A DNA stretch of 64,000 nucleotides, from assembly GCA_022539475.1 (NCBI GenBank), contig VCMS01000114.1, positions 62,001 to 126,000 of the forward strand. The letters run 5' to 3'. This DNA comes from Gracilaria domingensis. Lineage: Eukaryota; Rhodophyta; Florideophyceae; Gracilariales; Gracilariaceae. The position numbers and the translations under genes were made by a program. Below the pieces are notes generated by a model. It ran no database searches. It was not told the DNA's origin and saw only the letters and a program-made list of their open reading frames with translations. Shown here one piece after another: positions 33,150 to 43,982 of this stretch (the first letter of the stretch is position 1; each line of letters starts with the position of its first letter).

Positions 33150-34080
33150 CTGCGGCAGATGCCGCAGAGGGCACCTGCACCATAGTGCTGTATCGGTAGA
33201 ACAAATACGCACTCCGAGAGGATGAGGCGCGAAGCGCCTCATCCTCTCCGTTCCTCATGTAGGGAACCATGCCCAGATGCATGGTTCCCTACTTGAGGAA
33301 CCTGCACCTGCAACTCATGAGCTACGTACGCATCAAAAGTCATTTACCTGTATACGCAAGCGGAAAGTATCCATAAGTTAGTCAATGATCCGTTGGATAC
33401 ATTTGAAATGCGATGGAACGTACCATTGATAAAGCAAAACAGAAACGTTGCGCTAGAAAAGTCGAGGGACCTAGTATCTCGCAAAAGGAAGAAGAAGAAG
33501 GAAAGGGATCGGTTAGATTACCAGCAATCCATTCATCGTAAAACGCAAAAGGTGTCGAAGCAAGAACTCACAAGCAAGGACACCGAGAATGCCCATGCAG
33601 TAAACATACCGCAAGATGCGATAAACGAGAGAGCAGCCTCTGTCCCAACCAAGTACCAGAATCGCCTATCCCGAACAGTCAGAAATCCAAGATCGCCAAG
33701 AAACCAAAAGTAGCGCAAGACGCGAGAAGCTAGAGCCTATGGCGCAACGAAATGAAGCATTAGTCGCGTACTTACAGTCGTCGCTTTGGGTTACCGGGTT
33801 CCCGTTTTCACCCTTCAACTCGCTCTATATCTTGAAGAAATAGAAGAAGTTGAGGGTGAAAACGGGAACCCGGTAACCCAAAGCTTGTTTCCTGCCGCTT
33901 GAATGTCGCAGAGCGCGAAGAAACGTGGTGAGGATTGGTTAGTTTAGAGCAAATATACGTGGAAGGAAATGGAAGAACGTACGAATAGACTGCACGGAAT
34001 ACATCCGTGAGATACGGATGACTCCGTCCTACTTTTTTCCGACCTCTACTTTAAGGAGCCTCCATAAAGTAGAGGGAGTA
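33150..34080. repeat. Hairpin set of element III
   Basis: Inverted repeats at 33155-33172, 33215-33248 (GAGGATGAGGCGC/GCGCCTCATCCTC), 33253-33303 (GTAGGGAACCATGC pair), 33783-33884 (37-bp arms starting GCTTTGGGTTACCGGG around a ~28-bp loop) and 34043-34077 (CTCTACTTTA/TAAAGTAGAG). The 33783 hairpin is also in element IV (58401-58502) and half-decayed in element I. Confidence 0.85.
33393..33713 (+). CDS. Small basic ORF upstream of the transposase (element III copy)
   Basis: 106 codons, starting MDTFEMRW, with a strongly basic RKRKKKKERDR segment and the conserved INERAASVPTKYQNRLSR. It lies in the same orientation as, and about 660 bp upstream of, the transposase ATG. Function unknown; a small DNA-binding protein or upstream exon is possible. 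Confidence 0.4.
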   Translation: MDTFEMRWNVPLIKQNRNVALEKSRDLVSRKRKKKKERDRLDYQQSIHRKTQKVSKQELTSKDTENAHAVNIPQDAINERAASVPTKYQNRLSRTVRNPRSPRNQK

Positions 34081-34369
34081 AAAAAGAAGGACGGAGCGGA
34101 TTATAACGCGAGGATGTGGATGGCACGGATCAAGACGGTAACGGAAGGTCGGACGTCGGAGGCGCGGCGGCGGCGGCGGAGGGAAGAGATTTATTTTTCT
34201 GTGAGAGATTAGACAGGTGTACAGCGTACAACGTTGGAAAACCACAGGTTTATAACCAGTGGTAGGTAATACGAGAAGTACACCCTTGTGTTGAGGTACA
34301 CGTGTAACTACGTTCCTTTTTGAACGAAAGCACGTGATTTAAACTCAAAATATATTCTCCCTTCTCAGC

Positions 34370-37300
34370 ATGACGTCGATATTGACTGTCGCTCGACCTC
34401 CTTCTCCCTTCGGACGCCCTTCCCTTGCAGTCTTTGTCGTCGTTTCTCGTTCATTTCTTCTTCCCATGGTCTTCTACTGTACACATAAGAAGCGTAGGAG
34501 CCCCTTCGTTACTCGCCAAGGAGTCTTATCTCTTCAACAGCATGTCAACCATTGCCCGTTTCGTCTGAAAGCAGCGCTGGAAGACGACAATACGGGGCTT
34601 ATTCGGAGAAGCAAGCGTCTCAAGCTTTCCGCGCCCGCGGCCGCATCTTCGGAAACGGTCACTGCCCCTTGTCGCCTTCCCGAGCCTCCACTGTCCGAGG
34701 ACATCGTTGACCCCACTCCGTGCGCCCCTCCCATTCCGGACACTTCGCATTGTGTTTCTCTTTCCCCGGGTCCCGCGTCATTAGAGCGAGAACACGGAAG
34801 CAGTTCCCGCCCAACGCCTTCTGAGGAGGCCCTCGGTGATTTGCATATGGATTATCTCACGGTTTGTCGGGCTTCAGTAGCTTCCAACCTTGGTCATCGT
34901 AAGGCAGATGAGCTACTTGGGCTACTTCGGGACCCGCGATTCTCGCAAAAGCGATTCAACGAGACCGTAACAAGTTCCAAGCGCTGTACAGAACTGAAGA
35001 ACGCCATTTTCGAACGATACGCCTCAAAGGACGGTTTCAATCGAAGAACTGTCTCGCCAGAAGGATGTAAGTTCAGAGCCACCCTCTGCACGAGAGACCC
35101 TGTTCAGCCACTTGTGAAACAGCTCCAGTTGGCTGACAACGAAAACACATTCTTCCACCCTATACCTCAGACCCACTCCACGAAAATATCTCACCCCATG
35201 TCCGGCTCTCTCGCAAGAGACGCCACCTCAAAACTTAAGGAAATGGTCATGGGCTCTTTGGATAGTAGAATAGTGTGGTACTCCCAAGAAATAAGTTACA
35301 GTGAATCTTTCGTAGGTCTTCTGCAGGTATACACCGATAAGTCTTCAACAACTCTAAAGCAAACATCGGTTACCGCCTATCCTCTTCAACTCATATTTCT
35401 CAACTTCTCCGACGAGCTACGTCGTAAATGCATCCGTGATGACCTCACAGTAGTGGCATAATTCCCTACTACACTGATCGAGGTTTCCGCATCTGAAGCA
35501 GACGCAATGCCATTCGTTTCTAGCAAGTATCTACGCGAGTCCAGGATGCAAATCCTTCAAGAATTTCTTCGTCAAGTCCTGGAGCCCATTCTAAATCTCA
35601 CGCCGAAAGGTTTTCAGTTCATCGGCGAAGACAAACTAAGTCGAGTGTGCTATCCTCTGCTTGCAAATTATTGTGCGGATATTCCTGAGGCTAAGGACAT
35701 TCTGTCCATTCTTCATGGGACCAAAACGGAAAGCCCGTGTCATAGATGCAAAGCCCCTCGCTCATCTTTATGCAGTCCTCTTCCCACCTCATTCAACGGA
35801 CGTTCTCAAAAGCACACGAAAAGCATCCGAAAGACATACACAGCTATCTTGCAATATGCACAAAAAGACGAGGCGGAAAGACGTCCACGTCGTGCGAGGG
35901 AGAGAAGATCTCCAGCGGATATTCTGATGCGTTCAAATTCCATATCTCTCATTCCTTCGTTCCTCGAAACTTCCGTAAGCCTTGGAATGATCCCGGGATT
36001 GTCTCCATACATTCTGTTCTCATTCGAACCATTACACAACTTGCATCTCGGCGTCTCAAAGCTGATAAAAACGGCCACAATCGAGAGACTGCAGTCAGAC
36101 ACCCTGTGCACCACAATAGGAACATCTGCATCGCGTTCATTTCAAACGATACGCACCCAACTCCTCAACCATGCAAACGCAATTCTAGCTGCCATAGAAC
36201 GCGATTCTCCTGCCAAAGGTTTACATATCGATTTCTCCACGCAGGAGAAAGGCAAATCTTTGAATGGTATCTTCACGAAAGACGGTCTCCGTGGAATGCT
36301 GGAGGCCAAAAACTACAAAGCACTTGACATGGTCTTCTCTTTCATAGGAGCATTCTTTGACATATGCTGTGGAGAACAGGACGTTGCCCCAATCACAACC
36401 GTTTTCTCTCAGTACTCGGACTTGCTTTCGACCTTATTCAGATACAATCGTGACCCGTATTGGACTGAAAGCTCTGTCCTGTGTCTTAGTTCGGAGAGTG
36501 AAGCCTTCAAGCGTTCCGCAACAAAGACTCTGGCGGATTTTCATCCCTCCAGACTGGGAACTCTGAAGTTTCATCTTCTCGATCATCTCGTGGACGATAT
36601 TCGCCGTCTGGGAAGTATCAAGTACTACGACGCAGGCATATACGAACATGCACATCTGCTATTTAAAAGACACTACAAAAAGACGTCCAGAAGAACAGCA
36701 ACGGCTGTGGAGGAGACTATTCGCTCCATTGAGCACGGACATGTTAGAAAGCAATGGAATGGCAATACTCCTTACCAGCTTAATCCAGGTTTACCAGGAA
36801 CTTCCACACAGATTCCTCGGTTTGCAATGAGAGGGCGTTCTTTCACGTTACGAGCTCTTCAACATTGTGTTTCAAGTATGTCCAGTTCAAAAACATGGAC
36901 TGCTGTTAGAGAGATGTTCTCAAGTAGGGACACAAGGTCGATTCTTGACCAAATTGGTGAACAGGCCCTTCCTCCTTTCCTCAGTCTCGTGAAAGAAACA
37001 CTGGATGAGCACTCTATTACATACTTCCCAGAAAAGACAAGGATAACTCTCGTGAATTCGGCCCTCGTGAAAGGCGGTTTTGTTCCGACTCTTGAACACT
37101 TCGATTCATCTTCTAAGGCACTTAAGCTGGGACGACCCAAATACCCCATCATCCAACGTGTCTTCGCTTCTCCAGCATTTGGTCCCAGTAGAAAGCCAAA
37201 GTTTTCCACTGTATTGGTAAGCGGAGAAGATTCAGAGACTTGGGTTGCCCAGGTAGTCGCTCTGATTCGAATATCTCTCCTTGATTCTGCACTTACCGCA

Positions 37301-37387
37301 CCAGAGGTGGCATTCGCCCGGTATTTCGAGGTTTTACCCGCCGCAACAAACATCGACCACATATTGAAATGCATATCTTTACGGTGA
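34370..37387 (+). pseudogene. CACTA/Plavaka-like transposase, element III (full length, one stop)
   Basis: The best copy: ATG at 34370, end at 37387, 1005 codons, interrupted only by TAA at 35459-35461 (TAC in the other copies). N-terminal zinc-binding motif Cys-X6-Cys-X13-His-X3-Cys, a Ser/Pro linker with GHFA/DTSHC-type text, DIPEAKDILSILHGTKTESP followed by CHRCKAP, SFLETSVSLGMIPG, SFEPLHNLHLGVSKL, FDICCGEQDV, and LKFHLLDHLVDDIRRLGSI followed by EHAHLLFKRHY. The H-x-x-H-rich C-terminal block and the PCxRC motif resemble Plavaka/CACTA transposases of fungi and algae. I did not assign the catalytic acidic residues. ORF3's leftover lies 250 bp downstream in the opposite orientation. Confidence 0.8.
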
Positions 37388-37641
37388 GCTACAAACGATG
37401 AAAAGAACCACACTCTTCCGTTCCCTCGTCATTCCAAAGCGGAGACTATCGTAGGGTTAACTCCTTGGTACGGGATGGTTCCGGCTTCTGCACTACAGGG
37501 AACGGTCCATGTTGTTCGATCAAACTACCCTGCTCCACCTTTTTGTCCTCCACTTCAATGGTTTCAACACCGATTCTACATCAATCGATTCTATCATGAT
37601 TCAGATGAAGGACCAACTGAGCACGTTGATCTTGTACAGCC

Positions 37642-37863
37642 TTAAACATTAAGGGCTCCATCCTCTACATGTTCACCTTGTGGTGCCTTTTCTTGTGATC
37701 CTGTGTTACTTCCGAAATCGTTCATGTCCATTTCCTTGAACTCCATATCACCTTCCTCGCATTCACCAACAAAACAATCGCTAATAGAACCCAATCTTCG
37801 GCTCACACTGTCAATAAAAAATTGTTCTTTCACAGTGAGGTAAAGTCTTCCGTTCGACGGCAT
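37642..37863 (-). pseudogene. Leftover of ORF3 C-terminus in element III
   Basis: 73 codons matching the last part of ORF3 (MPSNGRLYLTVKEQFFIDSV ... EDGALNV), convergent with the transposase as in element II. Its 3' flank (to 37450) matches that of copies A and B, and its upstream side is cut off at 37863 just before the array. So element III has lost the methyltransferase-SET gene and most of ORF3. Confidence 0.8.
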
Positions 37864-37914
37864 TCGATATCCTAAATCCCCACATCATTAACACTCCACA
37901 CCATCCTCTTCTCT

Positions 37915-38405
37915 AGAGTAGGTGTGGTGCGCGCGGAAATGAGGGAGTGTCTAGACGGTGGAGAAGACAAGATGGTGCACTGAGGTGACGCAGTGGGTAC
38001 AGGAAGTGCCGGGGGGTGTTTTTGGGAGGTCTCCGGAAGGCGCCAGAATGTGGCCAGAATGTGCCAGCGGGCGGAGGGGGGGTCGGTCGTGTTAGGGTAG
38101 GTACCCTAACACGACCGGACCCCCCCCGCCCGAGGGCACGTTTTGGGCGATTTTTTGAAAATTGTGCAATTTTATGCCCGCGGGCGTGGGGGTCCGGTCG
38201 TGTTAGGGTACCTACCCTAACACGTCCGACCCCCCCGCCCGCGGGCACGTTGGCCACATTCCGGCGCCTTCCCGGGACCTCCCAAAACACGCCGCCCGGC
38301 AGTGATTTCGCTACACCCGGCCGCCGGTACGTTGGCGCCGCTGTCCACGTGTATTGGCGGGAGTAGGCTGTACATGAAAGTGAATGAGTGTACTCTTGAC
38401 TACTA
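37915..38405. repeat. Palindrome array of element III
   Basis: Two palindromes (38086-38118, 38195-38225) with the usual spacers. In inverted orientation, about 480 bp matches 5341-5825 of element II closely and co-linearly, ending at ATAGTAGTCAAGAGTAC. At 38405 the homology to element II stops and HAD-like coding sequence begins. Confidence 0.85.
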
Positions 38406-38799
38406 TTTCGTGTACAGCAAACTGTGGCAGTGGAAAGAAGAAGTGGATTCTGCTATTGGGGACCTGTTGCAGAAGATGGATGCGTTTGTTATCTATCCCG
38501 GCGATAAAAGTTGCGAAATTGTGGACAAGCGATACAAAAAAGGAAGCGGAGGAGAAAATCTTGTGGATAATGAACCGAGATTTATTGATACGGATGACGT
38601 CGTGACGTTCGGAAGTGCTTTGAGCGACGGGCCTTTGCATGAGGTAGGCGTGTACAGCGTTCACGTCAAAGAAGATTGTATCCCGGGTGGAGTACACAAC
38701 CTGTTCGAAAGCGTGGAGGATGTACATTCGACAATTATGCTGGTGGCTCTGTTGTACGGCTACGAGGAAAAGCAGCACGATAAAAACCACCATGAATAA
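38374..38799 (+). CDS. HAD-like C-terminal half fused to array-derived start
   Basis: Open frame of 141 codons. The first ~11 residues (MKVNECTLDYY) come from array-edge sequence. From FVYSKLWQW (38407) onward it matches the HAD-like genes at 1-470 (which has FVYNKLWQW exactly at the window edge) and 38862-39724. It contains the HAD motif IV-like FGSALSDGPLHEVG. The nucleophile half is missing, so no phosphatase activity is expected. It probably arose by deletion joining array edge and gene interior. Confidence 0.55.
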   Translation: MKVNECTLDYYFVYSKLWQWKEEVDSAIGDLLQKMDAFVIYPGDKSCEIVDKRYKKGSGGENLVDNEPRFIDTDDVVTFGSALSDGPLHEVGVYSVHVKEDCIPGGVHNLFESVEDVHSTIMLVALLYGYEEKQHDKNHHE

Positions 38800-38861
38800 T
38801 AAAAGGGTATTGAGATATATACGACACTTTTATTACTGAGAGCTCATATCCTAGCTAAGTA

Positions 38862-39724
38862 TTACAGGCATCGTAGCACTTGAAAAATTCCAAGAGCATT
38901 TCTAAACCATTGACACTTGCATTTTCTGTACCGGTACAGTTCTGCCACCCTTCTGATGGTCTCATCCACGTCCTCCACCCCATCAACAAGATATGTTACC
39001 GCTGCTGGATGGTCGTCTCCCTTCACATGAACTGCCAGGGTTGCCATTTCATATAGAGGGCCATCATTGGAAGCATTCCCGAAAGCAACGATTAAATGTG
39101 TGTCGAACTGCGGGTCGTTTTCAACCAAGGCTAACGCCCCACTGTTTTTCGTGAAACGAATGTCCCCTATGTCACAGTTTTCATCTTGAGGGTACGCAAC
39201 CAGGTTCGGAAAAGATGTCAACACTTTTGAAATACCGGAGTTAACTTCTGTTTTCCACTTTGACAGTCCATTGTACGTGAAGTTAGGGAGTCCACTGTCT
39301 TTTCTAGTGCTCACAACTGCTTGTTGAAGCTCTTCGTGAAGTCCATGCGATTCATTTAAGGAGAGTGCAAGTCTCTCAAGTTCGGCTGCACATCTTTCGT
39401 AGCGTTCCCTGTCAAGGTCCTGATCAATTTAGGTACCATTGGATAATCTCACCCGTGCGCCTTGGTTTCCAGAGATGCCAAAAGTGTAGCCACCCAGGTG
39501 CTCCATGAAACTCTCGGCATCCTCTATATCTCGCCCATTAGCAATTCCGAACCAACGCGTGCCTTGATGTACTTCATGCATTTGACTGTTTCGGTAGGAA
39601 TGTTCTTCCCAGCTCTTTTCAGAGTACCGTCAATATCACTAATCACGGCGTAGCCATTTTCGAATATTTCGTTAGCCAGCTGCTGAGGAGTTACTTCTTG
39701 GGCTCTAACTTCTGAGTTATACAT
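38862..39724 (-). pseudogene. HAD-superfamily phosphatase-like gene, frameshifted
   Basis: From ATG 39724. Motif I is intact (ISDIDGTLKRAG), unlike the paralog at 1-470. A frameshift near 39540 separates it from ANGRDIEDA and YTFGISGNQGA. An in-frame TAA follows near 39433, and the C-terminal part (39314-38862) is open, with motif IV FGNASNDGPLYEMATLAVHV. This pattern fits type IIB HAD phosphatases (sucrose- or trehalose-phosphate phosphatase-like fold). It faces the fusion ORF at 38374-38799 tail to tail, so the pair looks like an inverted duplication. Confidence 0.65.
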
Positions 39725-40350
39725 GTTTTGAAAGATTTCGAAAGGGTTCGTTTTGCAAATGAGTGTAGGTATACGAATGAGAAGGATGTGATTGATGTTC
39801 ACAAGGTGTTTCGTAGTATAAAAAGAGTCTAAGAACGACCATATACGGGTATTGTAGTACTGTTTTAAAACCTTACTACGACGAGAAGCTTTTTCATCGA
39901 TTTGCAGTAAAGAAAGGATGATTTAGTCATAAATTATATGTACGGGTTCAAGTGTGTAAAGAAAACTATGAATATCTTCAACATGAGCATAGAAATCAAG
40001 AAGAGTAAAACAACCTCCATTAAGGGTTGAAACCCATAAAAGGTTTACCTTACTTTATACGGGTGCCCCAAGTATTGCAAAGGCTTAGTTCTTCAGAAAT
40101 ATCACAATTTTGTACTTGTTTCCTTACTAGTATCGTGCACTTTAATGATGTGGAATGACCCTTTTCCATCTAGCAAAAACTTAGCCAGGTATTAGTGATA
40201 AGGGATGTAGGATTTAAAGGGGCATATTTGAAGGACAGAAGGACGAACAATATAAGTAATGTAATAGGAACAGGTCATTTCGATAAAGTAACTTTTATGT
40301 TTAACTATCTCTAAAAGGTTTACAACACCGAAAAGTCATGTGTTCTAACC
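39725..40350. other. AT-rich intergenic stretch
   Basis: No ORF of note, no hairpin array and no similarity to the element modules seen. Confidence 0.6.
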
Positions 40351-41379
40351 TCAAAGCTGGGGGAATGGGGAGGGAGATAACTTTTCCTTAACAACGTTGA
40401 CATAGTTTGTATGAAAAGGAGCGGGGTCACCGCCTACGATGTTTCTTTCTTGGCGGGAGAACTCGTAGAAGTACGCGTTCCTAAACTGAAAGTCGAAGAA
40501 ACAAGTAGGGAAGCCAACGAGAGTTTTCTCATATGCAAGAAGTCGCCCAACGGTCTCCTCCAGGTTGAAAGTAGTACCTGTCTTAAGCGAAACTATCTTC
40601 AACAGCTCTTTCATTATTGTGAGCACAACCGTACTGCACTCCGTAGCGACTACGTCCATAGGAATGAAACCTCTTGAGGCCCCGACGATGTTGAACGCTG
40701 ATAGCCACACGATCTTCTCATAATAGCTTACGAGAAATGTGTGTTCGTCGACAGCCCCGCAAGTGAGACCCATAGATCTAAACCTGTCTGCAACGTTGGC
40801 CGCCCACTTTCCCGTTGAAACAGTGAGACCATCCGGACTTTGAGCAGTGAAACCATCCTGCGAAGCTGCGTTTCTTGAGGAGACATCAACGTATAGGACA
40901 ACTTTTGAACATTTGTTCACACCGAGCTTCGAAAGCAATGGTATGATGTCTCCATTCTGGAAGAAAACGAGATTCTCTCTGAGCGAATAAGGGCAAGCCT
41001 GAATTACGGTCTCCAGGGTGTTCGTTCTTCCACAAACTAGTATCGGTACATCAGAAAGATGAGAGGTAGCAGCCATGCTGCAGAATTCTTGTGCGGAAAT
41101 GACCATATCTTGTTCGTTCGGCAGGATGGTACCTATACGACCCCTTCCAACAATAACGGCCCGAGTCCTTCGGGTGGGAGATGAGGCCTGAGTGACGTCA
41201 GAGTATCTGGAACTCGGAGGCGGAGTCGGAGGCATGTCGGAGGCATGTCGGACTGGGAGTTCATTGCAAGTGTTCGATTGTTTTCGTGTGACGATAAAAA
41301 TGGAAGATGGGGCGGAGAACTGCTGGGGTAAAGAGTGATACTTAAGTACAAACGGTTGGGAAGCGCAGAACGGGAACAT
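40351..41379 (-). CDS. Ketopantoate reductase-like Rossmann protein
   Basis: Intact 342-codon ORF from ATG 41377-41379. The first ~75 residues are variable and Ser/Pro/Thr-rich and could be a targeting leader. Then AVIVGRGRIGT resembles the dinucleotide-binding turn, followed by VPILVCGRTNTL and VFFQNGD, where ketopantoate reductases have an NG motif. A C-terminal helical part begins with EKIVWLSAFNIVGASRG, which recalls the KxxWN...N block of the family C-terminal domain. The family reduces ketopantoate in pantothenate synthesis, but many relatives have other or unknown substrates. No disruption seen. It stands divergent from the epimerase gene, inside putative element III. Confidence 0.5.
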   Translation of the reverse strand: MFPFCASQPFVLKYHSLPQQFSAPSSIFIVTRKQSNTCNELPVRHASDMPPTPPPSSRYSDVTQASSPTRRTRAVIVGRGRIGTILPNEQDMVISAQEFCSMAATSHLSDVPILVCGRTNTLETVIQACPYSLRENLVFFQNGDIIPLLSKLGVNKCSKVVLYVDVSSRNAASQDGFTAQSPDGLTVSTGKWAANVADRFRSMGLTCGAVDEHTFLVSYYEKIVWLSAFNIVGASRGFIPMDVVATECSTVVLTIMKELLKIVSLKTGTTFNLEETVGRLLAYEKTLVGFPTCFFDFQFRNAYFYEFSRQERNIVGGDPAPFHTNYVNVVKEKLSPSPFPQL

Positions 41380-41675
41380 GGTTCACTTTGTGAAAGTGAG
41401 CGAAATGTATGATATGTGATTGTACTGAATGAATGATAGGGCTTGTATGAGACGACAAGCCACAAAGTGTGATGATGTTTTATGAAAAGTAGGTGGAAGA
41501 GTAGAAAGTGTACAATGAATGAAACTGATTTCGAACCTGAGTTGTAAAGTAGTTGTAAAGTACGAGTTACGGGGAGCTTGAATACAGAATGAAAGGAGCC
41601 ATTTTGGCTTCATAAATGACGTTAACGGGTTCTATAGCTTCACTCGGATTGCCATAATCTTCTTTTTTATTGAGG

Positions 41676-41682
41676 TATAAAA
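41676..41682 (+). promoter_or_regulatory. TATA box of the epimerase gene
   Basis: TATAAAA in an otherwise mixed sequence, 54 bp before the ATG at 41730 and 63 bp before the one at 41739. Its position argues that translation starts downstream of it rather than at the earlier in-frame ATG at 41670. Confidence 0.55.
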
Positions 41683-41738
41683 CGGGGGTGTGTCTGGGAA
41701 GGACGGGTTTGGCGTTACTGAAGTTATCGATGTTCAGT

Positions 41739-42443
41739 ATGGATTCTCGTTTAATTATAGCGCGATCAATTTTGGCTTCAGACTTTGCTGGCCTTTCAGA
41801 TGAAGCGAGTGCAATGGAAGAGGCTGGAGCGGAGTGGCTGCATGTAGATGTAATGGATGGTCATTTTGTGGCGAAACTTACTGTTGGACCGCCTGTTGTG
41901 AAAGCCTTGCGGAAGCATACGAAATTGTTTTTGGACTGTCATCTGATGGTATCAGATCCTGGGCGCTGGATAAAAGACCTTGCAGAAGCAGGCGCAGACG
42001 GAGTCACATTTCATATCGAGAGTGTGGCTAAGGGACTAGAAAAGTGCGAGGTACCAACTGAGGAGGAGAAAGTGGTGTTGAAGGAATTATGTAACCGAAT
42101 TAAAAGGATGGGAATGCAGGTTGGAGTTGCGTTGCGCGCGAATACGTCTATAAAGGTCGTAGAAGCACTTATGAAGGAAGCAGTTGTAGACATGTTATTG
42201 TTGATGACGGTGGAGCCATGGTTTGGAGGACAGGCTTTTATGGAGGGTGTTCTTGATAAGGTGCGACATGCAAGGGAGTTGTACCCAAGAATAGGGATAC
42301 AGGTGGATGGAGGTATTGGACTGAGTACTGTGAAAGGAGTAGTGAAGGCCGGTGCAAACATTTCAGTTGCAGGATCTGCCATCTTTGGCTCGAGTAACCC
42401 AGCTCATGTCATAGCTGGTTTTCGAAAGGTTGGTCATAGATAG
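41739..42443 (+). CDS. RPE: Ribulose-phosphate 3-epimerase
   Basis: Interconverts ribulose 5-phosphate and xylulose 5-phosphate in the pentose phosphate (and Calvin) pathways; TIM barrel with an active-site metal. From ATG 41739 the protein has 234 residues, close to the ~228 of cytosolic enzymes; ATG 41730 would add three. It starts MDSRLIIARSILASDF, then HVDVMDGHF (metal/catalytic region), DCHLMVSDP (metal His), and ends with IQVDGGI and AGSAIFGS (phosphate loop). Two changes stand out: Arg for the usual Pro in IIAPSILASDF, and Trp for the first Gly in the VEPGFGGQ loop (here VEPWFGGQ), next to the phosphate site. No plastid leader is evident, so a cytosolic enzyme is likely. Open throughout, so plausibly functional. 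Confidence 0.9.
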   Translation: MDSRLIIARSILASDFAGLSDEASAMEEAGAEWLHVDVMDGHFVAKLTVGPPVVKALRKHTKLFLDCHLMVSDPGRWIKDLAEAGADGVTFHIESVAKGLEKCEVPTEEEKVVLKELCNRIKRMGMQVGVALRANTSIKVVEALMKEAVVDMLLLMTVEPWFGGQAFMEGVLDKVRHARELYPRIGIQVDGGIGLSTVKGVVKAGANISVAGSAIFGSSNPAHVIAGFRKVGHR

Positions 42444-42480
42444 TAGCTTAAATTTATTGTTTATTACATTGTTACCTTTA

Positions 42481-42850
42481 CGTGTTATCACGACTATATT
42501 CCCCGTCTCCATTGGAGATGTATTTCTCTTGTATCACAACCGGGAAAGGATGTGAGAGAACATTATTATATCCCCAGTGGAAGCTGAGGGGGAGGATGAA
42601 CTACTCTACGTGCTATCATTGTTACCCATCCGGTGTCGAGTGGTGACATATTCTTTTTTTGTCACGACCCACACAGGATGTGATGGAAGAAGAAGATGCC
42701 CCCAGTCGAGACAGAAGGTGAGCTACTCTAAGTACAATCACTAGTCCCTAGCTTGCCTCCACTGGCAATATCTTCCTGTTTTGCTATAACCATCGAGTGA
42801 GGTTATGGTGGAAGAGAAAAATATCGCCGGTCGAGGCGAGGTGGGTGGGG
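42481..42850. repeat. Three imperfect tandem repeats of about 120-125 bp
   Basis: Units beginning near 42480 (CGTGTTATCACGAC), 42605 (CGTGCTATCATTG) and 42733 (AGTACAATCACTAG) share the order TCTCC..TGGAG / GTCACGACC..AGGATGTG / CCCAGT..GAG, each with internal inverted repeats (for example GTCACGACCCACACAGGATGTGAT). They lie 3' of the epimerase and may contain its transcript end. Confidence 0.5.
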
Positions 42851-43077
42851 ATTATGTGAGCGCGAAAGAGGAGACAGAGAGGTGGCGCTTAAATAGTGGA
42901 AGGTGCGGAGGTGTACAGTAGATATTTTGGCGGGAAATGGGATGAGGGAAACAGGGACAATCATGGTGCTGGATATAGCCCGTGTGGTTGGACAGTGGGG
43001 GTGGACAGCACAGTTTAGCTCGATTCCACTGTATCGCAACGGAAACTTCGATCCAACTACTATTTCTTCCTCTGAAG

Positions 43078-43982
43078 ATGTCGAACGGATACGTGAAAGA
43101 TGAGGAGCTGTTGGCGCTGTTGGAGAGGAAGGAGGTACCGCCGACGCCGTCACCAAAGCGTAAAGAGGACGTGATTACGGCGGCTGGTCGGATGTCGCAG
43201 AAGAAGGGAGTGGCCGATGAAGGAAAGAAGTGTGAGGCGAGGAGAAGGGATGGTGATGAGGTGGAGGGGGTCGCAATGGAGAGAAGGGGTGGGGTGCATC
43301 TGAGTCAGTTAGAGGTTGGAGACCAGATAGAGAGTGGGGGCGGAGAGGGTGACAGGGAGAGGCGGTTTGTGGGGGAGATGAAGGCGAGGGTGGGGATGTT
43401 GGGGTTGATGATAAGGAGCAACTAGAAGATGGAATTGTGGAGATTGTAACGGAAATGGGCGGTGTGGTGCTGAGTGGGGGTGGTAGTGGTGTTTCGGTTG
43501 AGGCGATTTCGAGCCTGCGGAATTCGTTGTCGGTATTGGGAGTGGAGATGAGAAATCATGTGTATGGGATAGTGGAGTGTGCGGGAAGGGAGGTTGGAGA
43601 GTTGCGGGAGGAGAATAGGGTTCTGAACGAGAGGTTGGACGTGCTGGAGAAGGAGGTGAAGGAGCTGTGCAAGAGGCAAAGATTGGTGGAAGAGGAGACG
43701 GTGAAAGGAGGTGTGGAGGGAAAGACGGAGAAGGGAAGTGTGGGAAGGGTGGCGGCGCAGAAGGGGTCCCCTGTGACACCGAAGACAAAGGGTGGTGGGG
43801 TTGGGGATGGGAAGAGCCGTCTGAAGAAGAGGCGTAAGGAGATGAAGAAGGTGGTGGAGGAGGTGACGCGGGAGGGAGTGGGAGCTCCGGTGGTGACTGG
43901 GTTAAGGAGTGCGGCGGAGGTAGCGCGGACTGCGAAGGGGATTCTGAGGGGACAGGAGGAGAGAAGGATGGGAGGGATTTGA
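43078..43982 (+). pseudogene. Coiled-coil basic protein at the L end, frameshifted
   Basis: Starts ATG 43078 (MSNGYVKDEELLALLERKEV), open to 43425. After a shift near 43395 the second frame runs to 43982 with a strong coiled coil (REVGELREENRVLNERLDVL) and a Lys/Arg-rich tail. Another frame after 43960 continues as KPFWGEAGIREGGEW, and its counterpart is found in the L end of element I. Composition resembles retrotransposon Gag/ORF1 proteins but no zinc knuckle is visible. Because its tail extends into the shared L-end sequence, I suspect it is the resident gene of that end. Confidence 0.45.

Noticed and set aside
41670-41738. Earlier start of the epimerase at ATG 41670
   Set aside because: A TATA box overlaps the first codons and the extra residues do not resemble the family or a transit peptide; ATG 41739 (or 41730) gives the usual length.
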